Shown piece by piece: positions 7,929 to 14,631 of a stretch of 25,673 nucleotides of DNA (within the stretch, counting starts at the first letter, position 1; every line of letters begins with the position of its first letter). Location of the stretch: IMG/VR virus record IMGVR_UViG_3300003322_000287, positions 1 to 25,673 of that record; one strand, 5' to 3'. Origin of the DNA: a virus. A program made the position numbers and the translations under genes. The notes beneath the pieces are model-generated. The model did not search any database. It had not been told where the DNA came from and worked only from the letters and a program-made list of their open reading frames with translations.

Positions 7929-8177
7929 TTAAGATCCAGTAATCGACGTTGCAGAAAGCGCCGTCATGAAATCAGCAAGTTCTTCCTGGATAGTGATAGT
8001 CCAACCGTCTGATGTTTGAATGACAGTGTCTTCTGTCCCATCGACGAGTGCAACAGCGCTAGTACCCCACAGGATAATACCTACTGTTTTGGGGGTGTCT
8101 GATTTAGTGAGAGTTGTCTTACCTTGCGGTGTCACGATCTGTATCGCGGTCGCAGTAAATACGCTTTTTTGTGCCAA
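7929..8177 (-). CDS. small hypothetical protein in head module
   Basis: The 82-aa product is Thr/Ser/Ala-rich, predicted mostly beta, without a signal peptide or Cys. It was not recognised. There is no in-frame ATG near the start; the best start is TTG at 8177 (reading MAQKSVF), with ATT and ATA codons just upstream and an in-frame stop before them. It lies 24 nt after the 75-aa gene and is followed by a terminator-like hairpin, which suits a small abundant virion protein such as a decoration or head-fibre component. That role is inference. Confidence 0.6.
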   Translation of the reverse strand: MAQKSVFTATAIQIVTPQGKTTLTKSDTPKTVGIILWGTSAVALVDGTEDTVIQTSDGWTITIQEELADFMTALSATSITGS

Positions 8178-8201
8178 AATTATTAGAGTTTAGAGGTTTA
8201 A

Positions 8202-8429
8202 TTATGCTTCTTTGAATTCAACGTAGTATTCTTTACCGGCCTCGAACTGTTCGCTAGAGAATTGTCCGAGTTCTATCTTACCTGTCGGAGTTGCTGCGAA
8301 GAAACTCTTGTTTTCATCACTACCAGTCATTACAGGATTAAGAGATGCGGTATAGAGGAATCGTCCGGTACCGTCCCAATGTTTAGTTTTGGTGACAGAG
8401 GTACATTGAAATTTTGCGATTGTTGACAT
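8202..8429 (-). CDS. small hypothetical protein in head module
   Basis: The 75-aa product starts at an ATG (MSTIAKFQCTSVTK) and has aromatic/charged beta-type composition ending in EAGKEYYVEFKEA. It was not recognised. It is the first protein gene after the long structured leader that begins at the sigma-54-type site near 8740. It is followed closely by the 82-aa gene, so the two probably form a pair expressed strongly late. A minor capsid or decoration role is possible but unproven. Confidence 0.65.
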   Translation of the reverse strand: MSTIAKFQCTSVTKTKHWDGTGRFLYTASLNPVMTGSDENKSFFAATPTGKIELGQFSSEQFEAGKEYYVEFKEA

Positions 8430-8474
8430 AAATTTGAAGTTTAAAAAATTAGAGATTTCGCGGGATGCGGTAGA

Positions 8475-8500
8475 AGACCCTACCCGGATTGATAGGGTCT
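8475..8500 (-). repeat. 8-bp perfect hairpin in late leader
   Basis: AGACCCTA (8475-8482) pairs perfectly with TAGGGTCT (8493-8500) over a 10-nt loop. It lies between the tRNA-like element and the 75-aa gene. No U-run follows on either strand, so a processing or mRNA-stabilising hairpin is more likely than a terminator. A weaker TAATC/GATTA pair lies just 5' of it on the transcribed strand. Confidence 0.5.
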
Positions 8501-8530
8501 AATCATTAAGGATTAATCGGGGGTTGTTGC

Positions 8531-8606
8531 GTCCCCGGGCTGGATTCGAACCAGCGTTCTAAAATTTATGAGACTTTCGAGATTGACCCCACTTCTCCAC
8601 CGCGCG
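8531..8606 (-). tRNA. tRNA-Met-like (CAT anticodon) with defective acceptor stem
   Basis: Read on the minus strand, a full cloverleaf body is visible. It has TG at positions 8-9, a D-stem GAGA/TCTC with an 11-nt loop containing GGGG, and an anticodon stem AAAGT/ATTTT around loop CTCATAA (anticodon CAT). A 5-nt variable region and a T-arm GCTGG-TTCGAAT-CCAGC complete it. The acceptor is wrong: CGCGCGG against CCGGGGA pairs only at four of seven positions. C1:A72 and A11:U24 are initiator-like features, but the A/U-rich anticodon stem is not. CCA is not encoded. It may be a decayed tRNA, a tRNA with edited ends, or a tRNA-like processing signal. It lies inside the leader downstream of sigma-54 site 2. 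Confidence 0.6.
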
Positions 8607-8613
8607 ATATAAG

Positions 8614-8655
8614 GTGTCCTCTGAGCGCCCCGATCTTACGAGAGGGGGAGGACAC
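8614..8655 (-). ncRNA. strong extended hairpin in the late leader RNA
   Basis: GTGTCCTC (8614-8621) is the exact complement of GAGGACAC (8648-8655). The 26-nt interior adds further pairing on the RNA strand (CCCC-TCT-CGTA-AGA-TC-GGGG), giving one long stem. Adjacent shorter hairpins are ACCGG/CCGGT (8665-8678) and GTCTCT/AGAGAC (8715-8727), the last lying at the predicted +1. The roughly 300 nt from 8727 to 8430 therefore look like a structured leader with no open reading frame. Confidence 0.55.
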
Positions 8656-8736
8656 ATGTTTGTTACCGGCCTACCGGTGTTTCGAATGATTTGCCTAGTA
8701 GTTCAGGGCGACCAGTCTCTAAGAGACACTATTTTA

Positions 8737-8754
8737 CAGCAATAATCGTGCCAA
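8737..8754 (-). promoter_or_regulatory. sigma-54 (RpoN) type -24/-12 promoter, site 2
   Basis: Minus strand TTTGGCACGATTATTGCTG matches TGGCACG-N4-TTGCW, with GG at 8752-8751 and GC at 8740-8739, exactly 12 bp apart. The predicted start is near 8727, where the RNA would begin with the GTCTCTTAGAGAC hairpin. It directs transcription through the tRNA-like leader into the two small late genes and the head module. The core is identical to site 1. Confidence 0.8.
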
Positions 8755-8755
8755 A

Positions 8756-8771
8756 TGTTTCACGTGGAACC
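8756..8771. promoter_or_regulatory. parS-like palindrome upstream of sigma-54 site 2
   Basis: TGTTTCACGTGGAACC matches 14 of 16 bases of the canonical bacterial parS sequence (TGTTTCACGTGAAACA). The inner GTTTCACGTGGAAC is a near-perfect inverted repeat. Its centre is about -37 from the predicted start, 2 bp from the -24 element. It may bind the promoter's activator or repressor; binding by host ParB/Noc-type proteins is a second possibility. It lies just past the stop of the 40-aa gene and before AACCTTTTT, also seen upstream of site 3. Confidence 0.45.
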
Positions 8772-8774
8772 TTT

Positions 8775-8897
8775 TTAGATAAGTGTTAGTAGTTGCTTAA
8801 TCTTCTCCTCTATTCGATCTCTAATATCGGGTGAAAGTTCTTTACTGGCGGCTTCACTGAGGTAGAGAATTGCTTCGGTTATTTCTAGTGTTGTCAT
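8775..8897 (-). CDS. small hypothetical protein (40 aa)
   Basis: The protein begins MTTLEITEAILYLSEAASKE and ends EKIKQLLTLI, an acidic amphipathic helix pair. The ATG overlaps the TGA of the glycosyltransferase gene (ATGA, 8894-8897), the arrangement used throughout this phage, which is the main support that it is translated. The stop at 8775-8777 ends the operon just before the parS-like palindrome and the next promoter. The function is unknown. Confidence 0.6.
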   Translation of the reverse strand: MTTLEITEAILYLSEAASKELSPDIRDRIEEKIKQLLTLI

Positions 8898-11050
8898 GAT
8901 AAAATTCTATGATGTTTAAGTATGTTTTCGTAAAGTTCAGGATGGACATAGTCGAGTTCCCCCGTTAGAATCTTGTGTCTGCTATAGACTATGATGTTGT
9001 TGCAATACCAGATATCTATGTTTTTGTTGTTGGATATCTTTTCGCGGAGGAGGGTGGATGGATAGAAACCTCTCTTTTCAAACTTCTCAGCCCACCAGGA
9101 AGCCCATTTTTCATTGTAGTGGTGAAGTCCCCCCTGACCAGGACACGCTGCGCTGAAGAGAATTAAACCCCCTGCGTGGTTGCAAAGAGTATCTACTAAA
9201 GTATCAGCATATCGTTCTTCCAGGTGTTCGGCTACTTCGACATTTATAACCAAATCAAACAATTGATGAGCGGGAAATGGTTTTCTGAGATCGTGATCTA
9301 TATAATTTTGGATTAGGAGTTTTTCGCGGGGTACGCCAAAATCTACACCAACCTTAGTAATCGTGTCTGGTAACACACTAAGCCATGCTCCCGTGTTACA
9401 TCCAAAATCAATCACCGATTCGACGTCCGTCAGATCGATGTGTTTGAATATTTCCTCAGCAGATCTACGTGAGTCAATGTCTTCACGGTACTGATCTGAA
9501 TAATCATTGTTCTTGTTTTTCCACTCCCATTTACTAACATATTCCAACAACTCTTCCTTCGACATTGCTTTGACTTTATCGTATTCTCCGGGATTATAAA
9601 AAGGATTTCTTGTTGAAGAGTTGATACCTATGTAATGATCGAAGTGATAAAGGTTTCCTGGAATTCGCGCTATCCTGTAGCCAAGTTTTTTGAAACGTTC
9701 GTAACGTTCCTTATCTTCAGGTCCGTAACTAATGAAGTTCTCATTCTCACCACCACCTTCAAAGAACTTCTGCTTGTTGAAAAATATTGCACCACCCACT
9801 GATGGGTTCTCCGGTGTGTCTACACCTTTACCTATTTTACGGAAAGGAAACAAGTCGTAGAGAGGAAAGATGTTTTTACGAAAGACGCGAGGTATTCGAG
9901 CAAAGAGATGACCGTACGGATACACCATGTCTGCGCGATTCTTCCTGAGTGCCTCAACAGCTTGCCAGATTTGTGCTGGTGGTAGAGCGACATCTACGTC
10001 GTAGTTGCAGATGATAGGGGTGTCCGCGAGTTCCGCCATCTTGTTGAGCATCCTGGTCCGATGGAAATGCTCCATATTGAAATGAACGTAATGGCACCAC
10101 TGTTTAAAGTGCTCGAACTTCTTATCGTCTCCTCTTTCACCGAGAATGATGTTCGTGGTGAATGCTTTCTGTAAAAGGCAAATAGAGAGTTCGGTATTCT
10201 CCATTCGGTCTTTATTATCATACATTACCGGCAAAGTAAATGTAACGTCTTGTAAGTTACACTTTGCGTCATCCAACGACTCCCACCTCTTCAGGTAGAA
10301 ATTGTGGTCACCTTCTTTCGCAAGAAGTCTACCAGCGAATAGTTTTGTTGGACGAATAACACGAGTGCCTTCTTTCTCTCCCAAAAACGCCGACCAAAAA
10401 CCAAACGTAGAATTCGCCAGGATGAAGTTATCACACAGTGAGGCGAGACACATCGCCTCTATATCCGTTTCTGTTTCTGGAAAGAATGCGTTTGGAAGAC
10501 AACCGAAATGAAACCTGCAATATTCTAAGTCGTCACTGATGAAGACAAGATTATATCGCTCGTAATCAAATGTCTGAAGAGCGTTGATGTAATAAGATGG
10601 CGAGAGAATGTGATAACCACCGTTCTTAATGTAATCACCGCGTCGAACGAAGATTGCTATTGTCTGCTGATCAAAAAGTCTGATGTGTTTCTCTTCAACT
10701 CCTAATTTAAAGAGCGAATGAAACGATAGTAATTCCTTAATGTCTTTTTCGTTCGGCCAATATTCGCTATGCTGAAAGTATCCGTCAATATCTGTAATCG
10801 TTTCTTCGCTCCACCACTTAGCGTCCTGGTGAATATCATAATGTCGATACGACTTCTCCTTATAAATGTTGGTTGTTTTGACATTTCCTTTAGGAAACTC
10901 GTTTTTGAAGTATTTGTGATAAGGCCATTCAGCAGGTATCCACCAATCAACACCGTACGTGTTCGCCATTGAATAGAGAAAGGCAATACCGAAAAGATTG
11001 TTTCCTAACCGAGGACCGTTTGGATCTGCTAGTTTGCTAAATTGCAGCAT
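8894..11050 (-). CDS. three-domain GT11-like / GT-A glycosyltransferase / SAM methyltransferase
   Basis: This 718-aa protein reads as three enzymes in one chain. Residues about 1-265 resemble GT11 alpha-1,2-fucosyltransferases: RLGNNLFG (14-21), FVRRGDY (134-140), SDD (172-174) and NSTFGFWSAFLG (213-224). Residues about 268-505 resemble a GT-A/galactosyltransferase C-domain: NYDVDV (349-354) as the DxD motif, VGGAIFF (418-424) and SYGPEDKERY (441-450). Residues about 525-690 are a Rossmann methyltransferase: VIDFGCNTGAW (546-556), D570, and VEVAEHLEE (604-612). Together they could build a methyl-capped glycan on virion proteins or on a host surface polymer; the acceptor is unknown. It overlaps the 67-aa gene by 14 nt and the 40-aa gene by ATGA. 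It is last but one of a long operon, beside head genes. Confidence 0.8.
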   Translation of the reverse strand: MLQFSKLADPNGPRLGNNLFGIAFLYSMANTYGVDWWIPAEWPYHKYFKNEFPKGNVKTTNIYKEKSYRHYDIHQDAKWWSEETITDIDGYFQHSEYWPNEKDIKELLSFHSLFKLGVEEKHIRLFDQQTIAIFVRRGDYIKNGGYHILSPSYYINALQTFDYERYNLVFISDDLEYCRFHFGCLPNAFFPETETDIEAMCLASLCDNFILANSTFGFWSAFLGEKEGTRVIRPTKLFAGRLLAKEGDHNFYLKRWESLDDAKCNLQDVTFTLPVMYDNKDRMENTELSICLLQKAFTTNIILGERGDDKKFEHFKQWCHYVHFNMEHFHRTRMLNKMAELADTPIICNYDVDVALPPAQIWQAVEALRKNRADMVYPYGHLFARIPRVFRKNIFPLYDLFPFRKIGKGVDTPENPSVGGAIFFNKQKFFEGGGENENFISYGPEDKERYERFKKLGYRIARIPGNLYHFDHYIGINSSTRNPFYNPGEYDKVKAMSKEELLEYVSKWEWKNKNNDYSDQYREDIDSRRSAEEIFKHIDLTDVESVIDFGCNTGAWLSVLPDTITKVGVDFGVPREKLLIQNYIDHDLRKPFPAHQLFDLVINVEVAEHLEERYADTLVDTLCNHAGGLILFSAACPGQGGLHHYNEKWASWWAEKFEKRGFYPSTLLREKISNNKNIDIWYCNNIIVYSRHKILTGELDYVHPELYENILKHHRILS

Positions 11051-11240
11051 AGATACCTTTGTCTCCGATTTCTTCTACTTGATTTTTAGCTTCGAGATAT
11101 TTAAGACTCATGACCAATTCGCCGGTATCAATCTCATCAGGAAGAATAGCAGAACCGATATAGTTGCGATGCGCATCCACTGTCTCTATCAATTCTACGA
11201 CATCTCGAAGAAGATTTTCGTCGATAACATACTGTTTCAT
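11037..11240 (-). CDS. small hypothetical protein (67 aa)
   Basis: The acidic, helical protein begins MKQYVIDENLLRDVVELIET. There is no Cys and no membrane segment. The ATG lies 2 nt after the metallophosphoesterase stop, and the 3' end overlaps the glycosyltransferase ATG by 14 nt, so it is embedded in the operon. No family was recognised. Small proteins of this kind (MKQYxIxExxLxxVxxYL) are common in phages of many hosts, without known function. Confidence 0.7.
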   Translation of the reverse strand: MKQYVIDENLLRDVVELIETVDAHRNYIGSAILPDEIDTGELVMSLKYLEAKNQVEEIGDKGIYAAI

Positions 11241-11242
11241 AT

Positions 11243-12253
11243 TTAGTAAATGTTTTGTCCAATAATCTTGTAATTGTTCACTCTGAAATTGCCTTCTTTG
11301 TCGAGAAAATCAATCGTCGCGAAACCGTGGTTCCAGTTGTTAATCGGAGCATAGTCTGGATTGAGCAGACACAGGCAGCCGGTGGAGTACGCCACATGAC
11401 TGTTTCCTTTGAGATCCTTGCACGAGTACTCGCTGATTTGATGAAGATGTCCGCCTATTACGTTGGTTTGGCTACGATTATAGAATGTTCTTGCGGGGGA
11501 TACGGACATGAATTGTCTACCGAATTCGTGACCGTGAACAATGATCATCTTACCGGCATGGATGAGTCGCTTATCCTTCACACATTCAATGCCGTATTCT
11601 TTCAACTTCAGCATCTTCTCAAGATGGAATTCCTCAAAGCCCCACACCTCCGGGGCCTTCCGCCATAGGAATTTCTCCCAACGCTCCTCATGATTTGAGA
11701 ACTTGTAGATGATCTTCGCTTGTGGAAATACTTTCTTTAAGTTTTCAAGAAAACTCCTAGTTGCATCGATTTCGTATTTGAAATCTCTCTCATCGGGACG
11801 TCTTTCGTAATTGGACATCTGGTAACAATCCATCAAATCTCCATTGATGACGAGATGAGTTGGATTATATTCTTTGATAAAATCAAGAGCAGTTGTTACC
11901 GCTTCATTCTGTTGGAACGGTATGTGCACATCGCTTATAATCGCTATCTTCGTCTTCTCGTCGACTTTGATATTATATGGAACGAATCGTTGCTTTTCTT
12001 GCTCAGGAAGTGCGTAAGGATTACTTACTTTGCCGTTTTCGAAATGTTTCACTTGTTTGATTTTACCTTTCTTTCTACCCCATTCTCCAACTGCTCCTCG
12101 TGCTCTTCTTAAGTGTTTCCTGGCATCTTCTCGATTGTCGTATAAGAGGGGATTTTCTTTAATAAGAATGTCTGCAAGAGGTGAGTTGCCTGTGGAGGGG
12201 TATTTGAATATGGCTTCTTCAGCCTTGAGTCTCTTGGTTGTTTTTTCCGGCAT
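11243..12253 (-). CDS. calcineurin-like metallophosphoesterase with N-terminal extension
   Basis: The 336-aa protein has all core motifs of the two-metal phosphoesterase fold: IAIISDVH (103-110), VINGDLMD (135-142), FSNHEER (185-191), IVHGHEFG (238-245) and VIGGHLHQ (265-272). Substrates in the family range from nucleotides and polynucleotides to phosphoproteins. Residues about 1-100 are a basic extension with a GNSPLADILIKENPLLYDNR segment that could be a helix-turn-helix or DNA-binding module. The ATG overlaps the preceding gene's stop (TAATG). A nucleic-acid substrate is plausible from the basic extension, but that is inference. Confidence 0.85.
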   Translation of the reverse strand: MPEKTTKRLKAEEAIFKYPSTGNSPLADILIKENPLLYDNREDARKHLRRARGAVGEWGRKKGKIKQVKHFENGKVSNPYALPEQEKQRFVPYNIKVDEKTKIAIISDVHIPFQQNEAVTTALDFIKEYNPTHLVINGDLMDCYQMSNYERRPDERDFKYEIDATRSFLENLKKVFPQAKIIYKFSNHEERWEKFLWRKAPEVWGFEEFHLEKMLKLKEYGIECVKDKRLIHAGKMIIVHGHEFGRQFMSVSPARTFYNRSQTNVIGGHLHQISEYSCKDLKGNSHVAYSTGCLCLLNPDYAPINNWNHGFATIDFLDKEGNFRVNNYKIIGQNIY

Positions 12254-12543
12254 TACGCTGTTTTACGTGGTGTGCTGATTTTGGAAGTAGGAATGTTCGC
12301 GGAGTTCGGTATCCTGATATTCCTGAACGAATGATCGTTATAACCTATTTTTGTACTCATGAGTTGACTGACACGACGGAGGGGTGGTCGCTTAAATAAC
12401 ATCTTCAGAACGGTCGTCTGAATTCTCCTCAGTATTCGATACTCGTCATAAGTCATGTCGCTCGGACGACGGGTAATAATTTCTTTATCTTTAAAGACTG
12501 TTTGGGCTGTTGAGTCCTTGTGATTTGATTCGCTTGATATCAT
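12253..12543 (-). CDS. small basic hypothetical protein (96 aa)
   Basis: The product is basic, with MTYDEYRILRRIQTTVLKML in the centre and a Ser/Pro/Lys-rich tail. It was not recognised. Its stop overlaps the phosphoesterase ATG (TAATG). The listed start (MISSES) overlaps the previous gene by 53 nt, more than usual here; an internal ATG at residue 30 (about 12456) would remove the overlap and still keep the central helix. Either start is possible. Confidence 0.55.
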   Translation of the reverse strand: MISSESNHKDSTAQTVFKDKEIITRRPSDMTYDEYRILRRIQTTVLKMLFKRPPLRRVSQLMSTKIGYNDHSFRNIRIPNSANIPTSKISTPRKTA

Positions 12544-12748
12544 TTATGGCGCCTGAGAATAATTTTGTGAATTCTTTCATCGAAGTTTTGAAAGGTGCGT
12601 TAAAGCCTCTCTTGATTTTACCGTGCTCGATTAACACACGATAGCCACTATTCTTGAGTGCGATGATTGTGTACGCTGTTCCTGGAAGATCTTTAACAAT
12701 TTCATTGGCTGTAGCGTCAAACCATTCGTGTTGTGTTTCTACGTTCAT
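12491..12748 (-). CDS. small hypothetical protein (85 aa)
   Basis: It begins MNVETQHEWFDATANEIVKD and has a compact alpha/beta-like pattern with a basic C-terminal helix. No family was recognised. The ATG shares ATGA with the stop of the 250-aa gene (12745-12748), which supports the start. The 3' end overlaps the next frame by up to 53 nt. It is part of the late operon between 14.1 and 8.8 kb. Confidence 0.65.
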   Translation of the reverse strand: MNVETQHEWFDATANEIVKDLPGTAYTIIALKNSGYRVLIEHGKIKRGFNAPFKTSMKEFTKLFSGAINDIKRIKSQGLNSPNSL

Positions 12749-13497
12749 TGTATATTGTGGATTAATCTGCGACCAGATTCGACGAGAAGATTATGATGTG
12801 CTTCAAGCAAATCGTTGTGATCGAGGTTGCTGCGGCGATCGTCACTACCGTATCGCTTCAAGGCCTCTGTGGCCTTCGAGATATTAACACCAGCACCTAG
12901 CACTGCGCTATAACCTAATGATTCTGTATCGTTCGCAGGAGAAGCCATGTCTTCTTCGAAGAATATGAGATCACAGATGGCTTCGAATAGCGCTGGATCA
13001 AAATTTCGAATGTTGATTAGAGACGCACCTACTTTGTTAAGAAACTTATCTTCTTTGTCACGTTGAATGACATTGATTACTTGCTCCGATGTCAGATTCA
13101 TTTGTTGCGGTGGCGCTTGCTGTGTCTCCAATCCTAATGCTTGTTTAAGTGACGAATTGTTCTCTTTTATCCACACCAACATTAGGTCAAGATCTCTCTC
13201 TGCGAGACCTAAGTCGAGAATGGTTTTCTTGTTGATTTCTGATATGTCGGACTGATAATTGTACTGGCTTTCTTCACCAGTCACCAGGCAGGGGAGATAG
13301 ACAGCCGTCATCTGTTTAGATTCGTTCATGTAAACGAGACGATATGTTCCTGTTTGTCTATTCACAACAGCACGGTATACGATAGATTCCTTTGGCTCAC
13401 CTACGTTGTTTTCGTTGTCAATAGGGTCGAACCATTTGAAGCTTTTGACATATAGGTAAACTATTTCACTATTGTCTGTTGTATCGGGTAACTTCAT
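12745..13497 (-). CDS. hypothetical phage protein (250 aa)
   Basis: It is acidic and soluble, with a beta-rich N-terminal half (about 1-90), a Gln/Pro-rich linker near residues 128-135 (QQAPPQQ) and a helical C-terminal half. No catalytic motif or membrane segment is visible. Both ends use ATGA overlaps (13494-13497 and 12745-12748), placing it firmly in the operon. Proximity to the helical gene upstream suggests they act together, but the role is unknown. Confidence 0.7.
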   Translation of the reverse strand: MKLPDTTDNSEIVYLYVKSFKWFDPIDNENNVGEPKESIVYRAVVNRQTGTYRLVYMNESKQMTAVYLPCLVTGEESQYNYQSDISEINKKTILDLGLAERDLDLMLVWIKENNSSLKQALGLETQQAPPQQMNLTSEQVINVIQRDKEDKFLNKVGASLINIRNFDPALFEAICDLIFFEEDMASPANDTESLGYSAVLGAGVNISKATEALKRYGSDDRRSNLDHNDLLEAHHNLLVESGRRLIHNIQ

Positions 13498-14114
13498 AAT
13501 TTTGCGTTTACTCTATCAATTGTGCTCATTTCTTCACCTTCTTCGTCCAGTTCAGGCACACCTGCGAGATCAGCAGAAGTGTTTGTGATGATATTCATCT
13601 GGACCGGCTCCTTCAACTTGATTCTTTGTTCGAGTTCTTTACGTTCTGCGTATAGAGCGTTGATACCTGCACCAAACTTCATGGCTTTTTCTGTCAACTT
13701 GAAAGCTAGTTCGGGATCTTTGTTAGCCATCTTCATCTTATCCATCTCCATCATCTCACGAGCCTCTGTAATTTGACGATTGATGGCTGCTAAAGCCGCT
13801 TTGTCTTCGTCGAACTGATGCTCACGATACCAGGTGATTGCTTTTTCAACTGCTTCCACCTTACCGTTGATGAGATTACGGACGTTCTTGTCCGGTCGAC
13901 CATCTTTCTCAACACCTGTATAACCGGCTATTCTGGCTGCTTTTTCTCGACGAGCTTTTTCAGGTAATGTGCGAAGAGGATTGTCATAATCTGTATCAGC
14001 CACCAAACAGACAAAGAAGAACTGACCGTTTGTTAGTTCGGCTAATTCTTTAATCGCTTGAGCACCAGGATTAAGTTCGTGAGTATCCTTGTCGTGGATG
14101 AGTTTGAACAGCAT
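13494..14114 (-). CDS. hypothetical phage protein with long helical region (206 aa)
   Basis: The N-terminal 85 residues are mixed alpha/beta with a conserved-looking RTLPEKARREKAARIAGY segment. Residues about 85-170 form a long charged, Met-rich helical or coiled-coil stretch (EMMEMDKMKMANKD), followed by an acidic tail. Such proteins recur in late operons of Bacteroidota phages as far as I recall, without function. Its ATG overlaps the 47-aa gene stop (TAATG) and its stop overlaps the next ATG (ATGA). Confidence 0.7.
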   Translation of the reverse strand: MLFKLIHDKDTHELNPGAQAIKELAELTNGQFFFVCLVADTDYDNPLRTLPEKARREKAARIAGYTGVEKDGRPDKNVRNLINGKVEAVEKAITWYREHQFDEDKAALAAINRQITEAREMMEMDKMKMANKDPELAFKLTEKAMKFGAGINALYAERKELEQRIKLKEPVQMNIITNTSADLAGVPELDEEGEEMSTIDRVNAKL

Positions 14115-14257
14115 TAACGAATGTTCTTACAGACTTCTAATAGTTTAGCGAGATATTCTTCTGACTTGTCGGACAGGTTGTCGAAGTGAACGGTACCGTC
14201 AGCCTTTGTAATCTTGAGAATCTGTTCTATGAGTTTTGACTTTTTGTCTTTAGCCAT
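14114..14257 (-). CDS. small hypothetical protein (47 aa)
   Basis: It begins MAKDKKSKLIEQILKITKAD and ends LLEVCKNIR, a charged helical protein. The ATG lies inside the end of the preceding membrane-protein gene (8-nt overlap), and the stop forms TAATG with the next start. That tight fit on both sides is the evidence for translation. No family was recognised. It was too short for a length-filtered ORF search and was read by hand. Confidence 0.65.
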   Translation of the reverse strand: MAKDKKSKLIEQILKITKADGTVHFDNLSDKSEEYLAKLLEVCKNIR

Positions 14258-14630
14258 GAATGAGTGAGAGGATTAGAATGATACCGGCACCAACAAACAC
14301 AGCGATCTTTTGACGTTTCTGTTTCTTGAGTTCTTTCCCGACGTCGGCGATGGTGTTGTTCAATATTTCGAGTTCTTTTTCTTTGAGAAGAAGTTGCTTG
14401 GCGTGTGTTGTCGAATCGTTGATGTAAGTCTGGATGATTGCACTGTCTGCACTGACCGTGTGTTCAAGCACTGAGACGTCTGTTTTGAGATCGATGATTC
14501 GTTGTTCGAGAATTTTTGCTTTCTCATTCTGCTCTAGGAACCAGCGGGCCACATCGTCAGGAATAGTGACGGATTGGGCACCGCTGGCTGTTGCAAAAAA
14601 CACAAACAACATTATGAAAAAATATTTCAC
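14250..14630 (-). CDS. secreted coiled-coil protein with C-terminal membrane anchor (spanin-like?)
   Basis: The preferred start is GTG at 14628-14630, one nt after the preceding stop, giving 126 aa. It has an N-terminal signal-like segment (KYFFIMLFVFFATASGAQS), a periplasmic-type coiled coil (about residues 25-100) and a C-terminal hydrophobic helix (IAVFVGAGIILILSLI). A protein anchored at the inner membrane by its C-terminus and crossing the periplasm as a coiled coil resembles the plan of a one-gene spanin, but there is no lipobox Cys. It directly follows a likely inner-membrane spanin, so the pair may act together in outer-membrane disruption. The assignment is inference from topology. 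A longer start upstream would overlap the previous gene. Confidence 0.6.
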   Translation of the reverse strand: MKYFFIMLFVFFATASGAQSVTIPDDVARWFLEQNEKAKILEQRIIDLKTDVSVLEHTVSADSAIIQTYINDSTTHAKQLLLKEKELEILNNTIADVGKELKKQKRQKIAVFVGAGIILILSLIHG

Positions 14631-14631
14631 T

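Noticed and set aside
8161-8177. A fourth sigma-54-like site (TGGCACAAAAAAGC on the minus strand)
   Set aside because: GG to GC spacing is one base short and the sequence is the start of the 82-aa gene.
8613-8700. A second tRNA next to the CAT one (TTCGAAA seen on the minus strand)
   Set aside because: The bases flanking TTCGAAA do not pair as a T-stem and no acceptor can be drawn.
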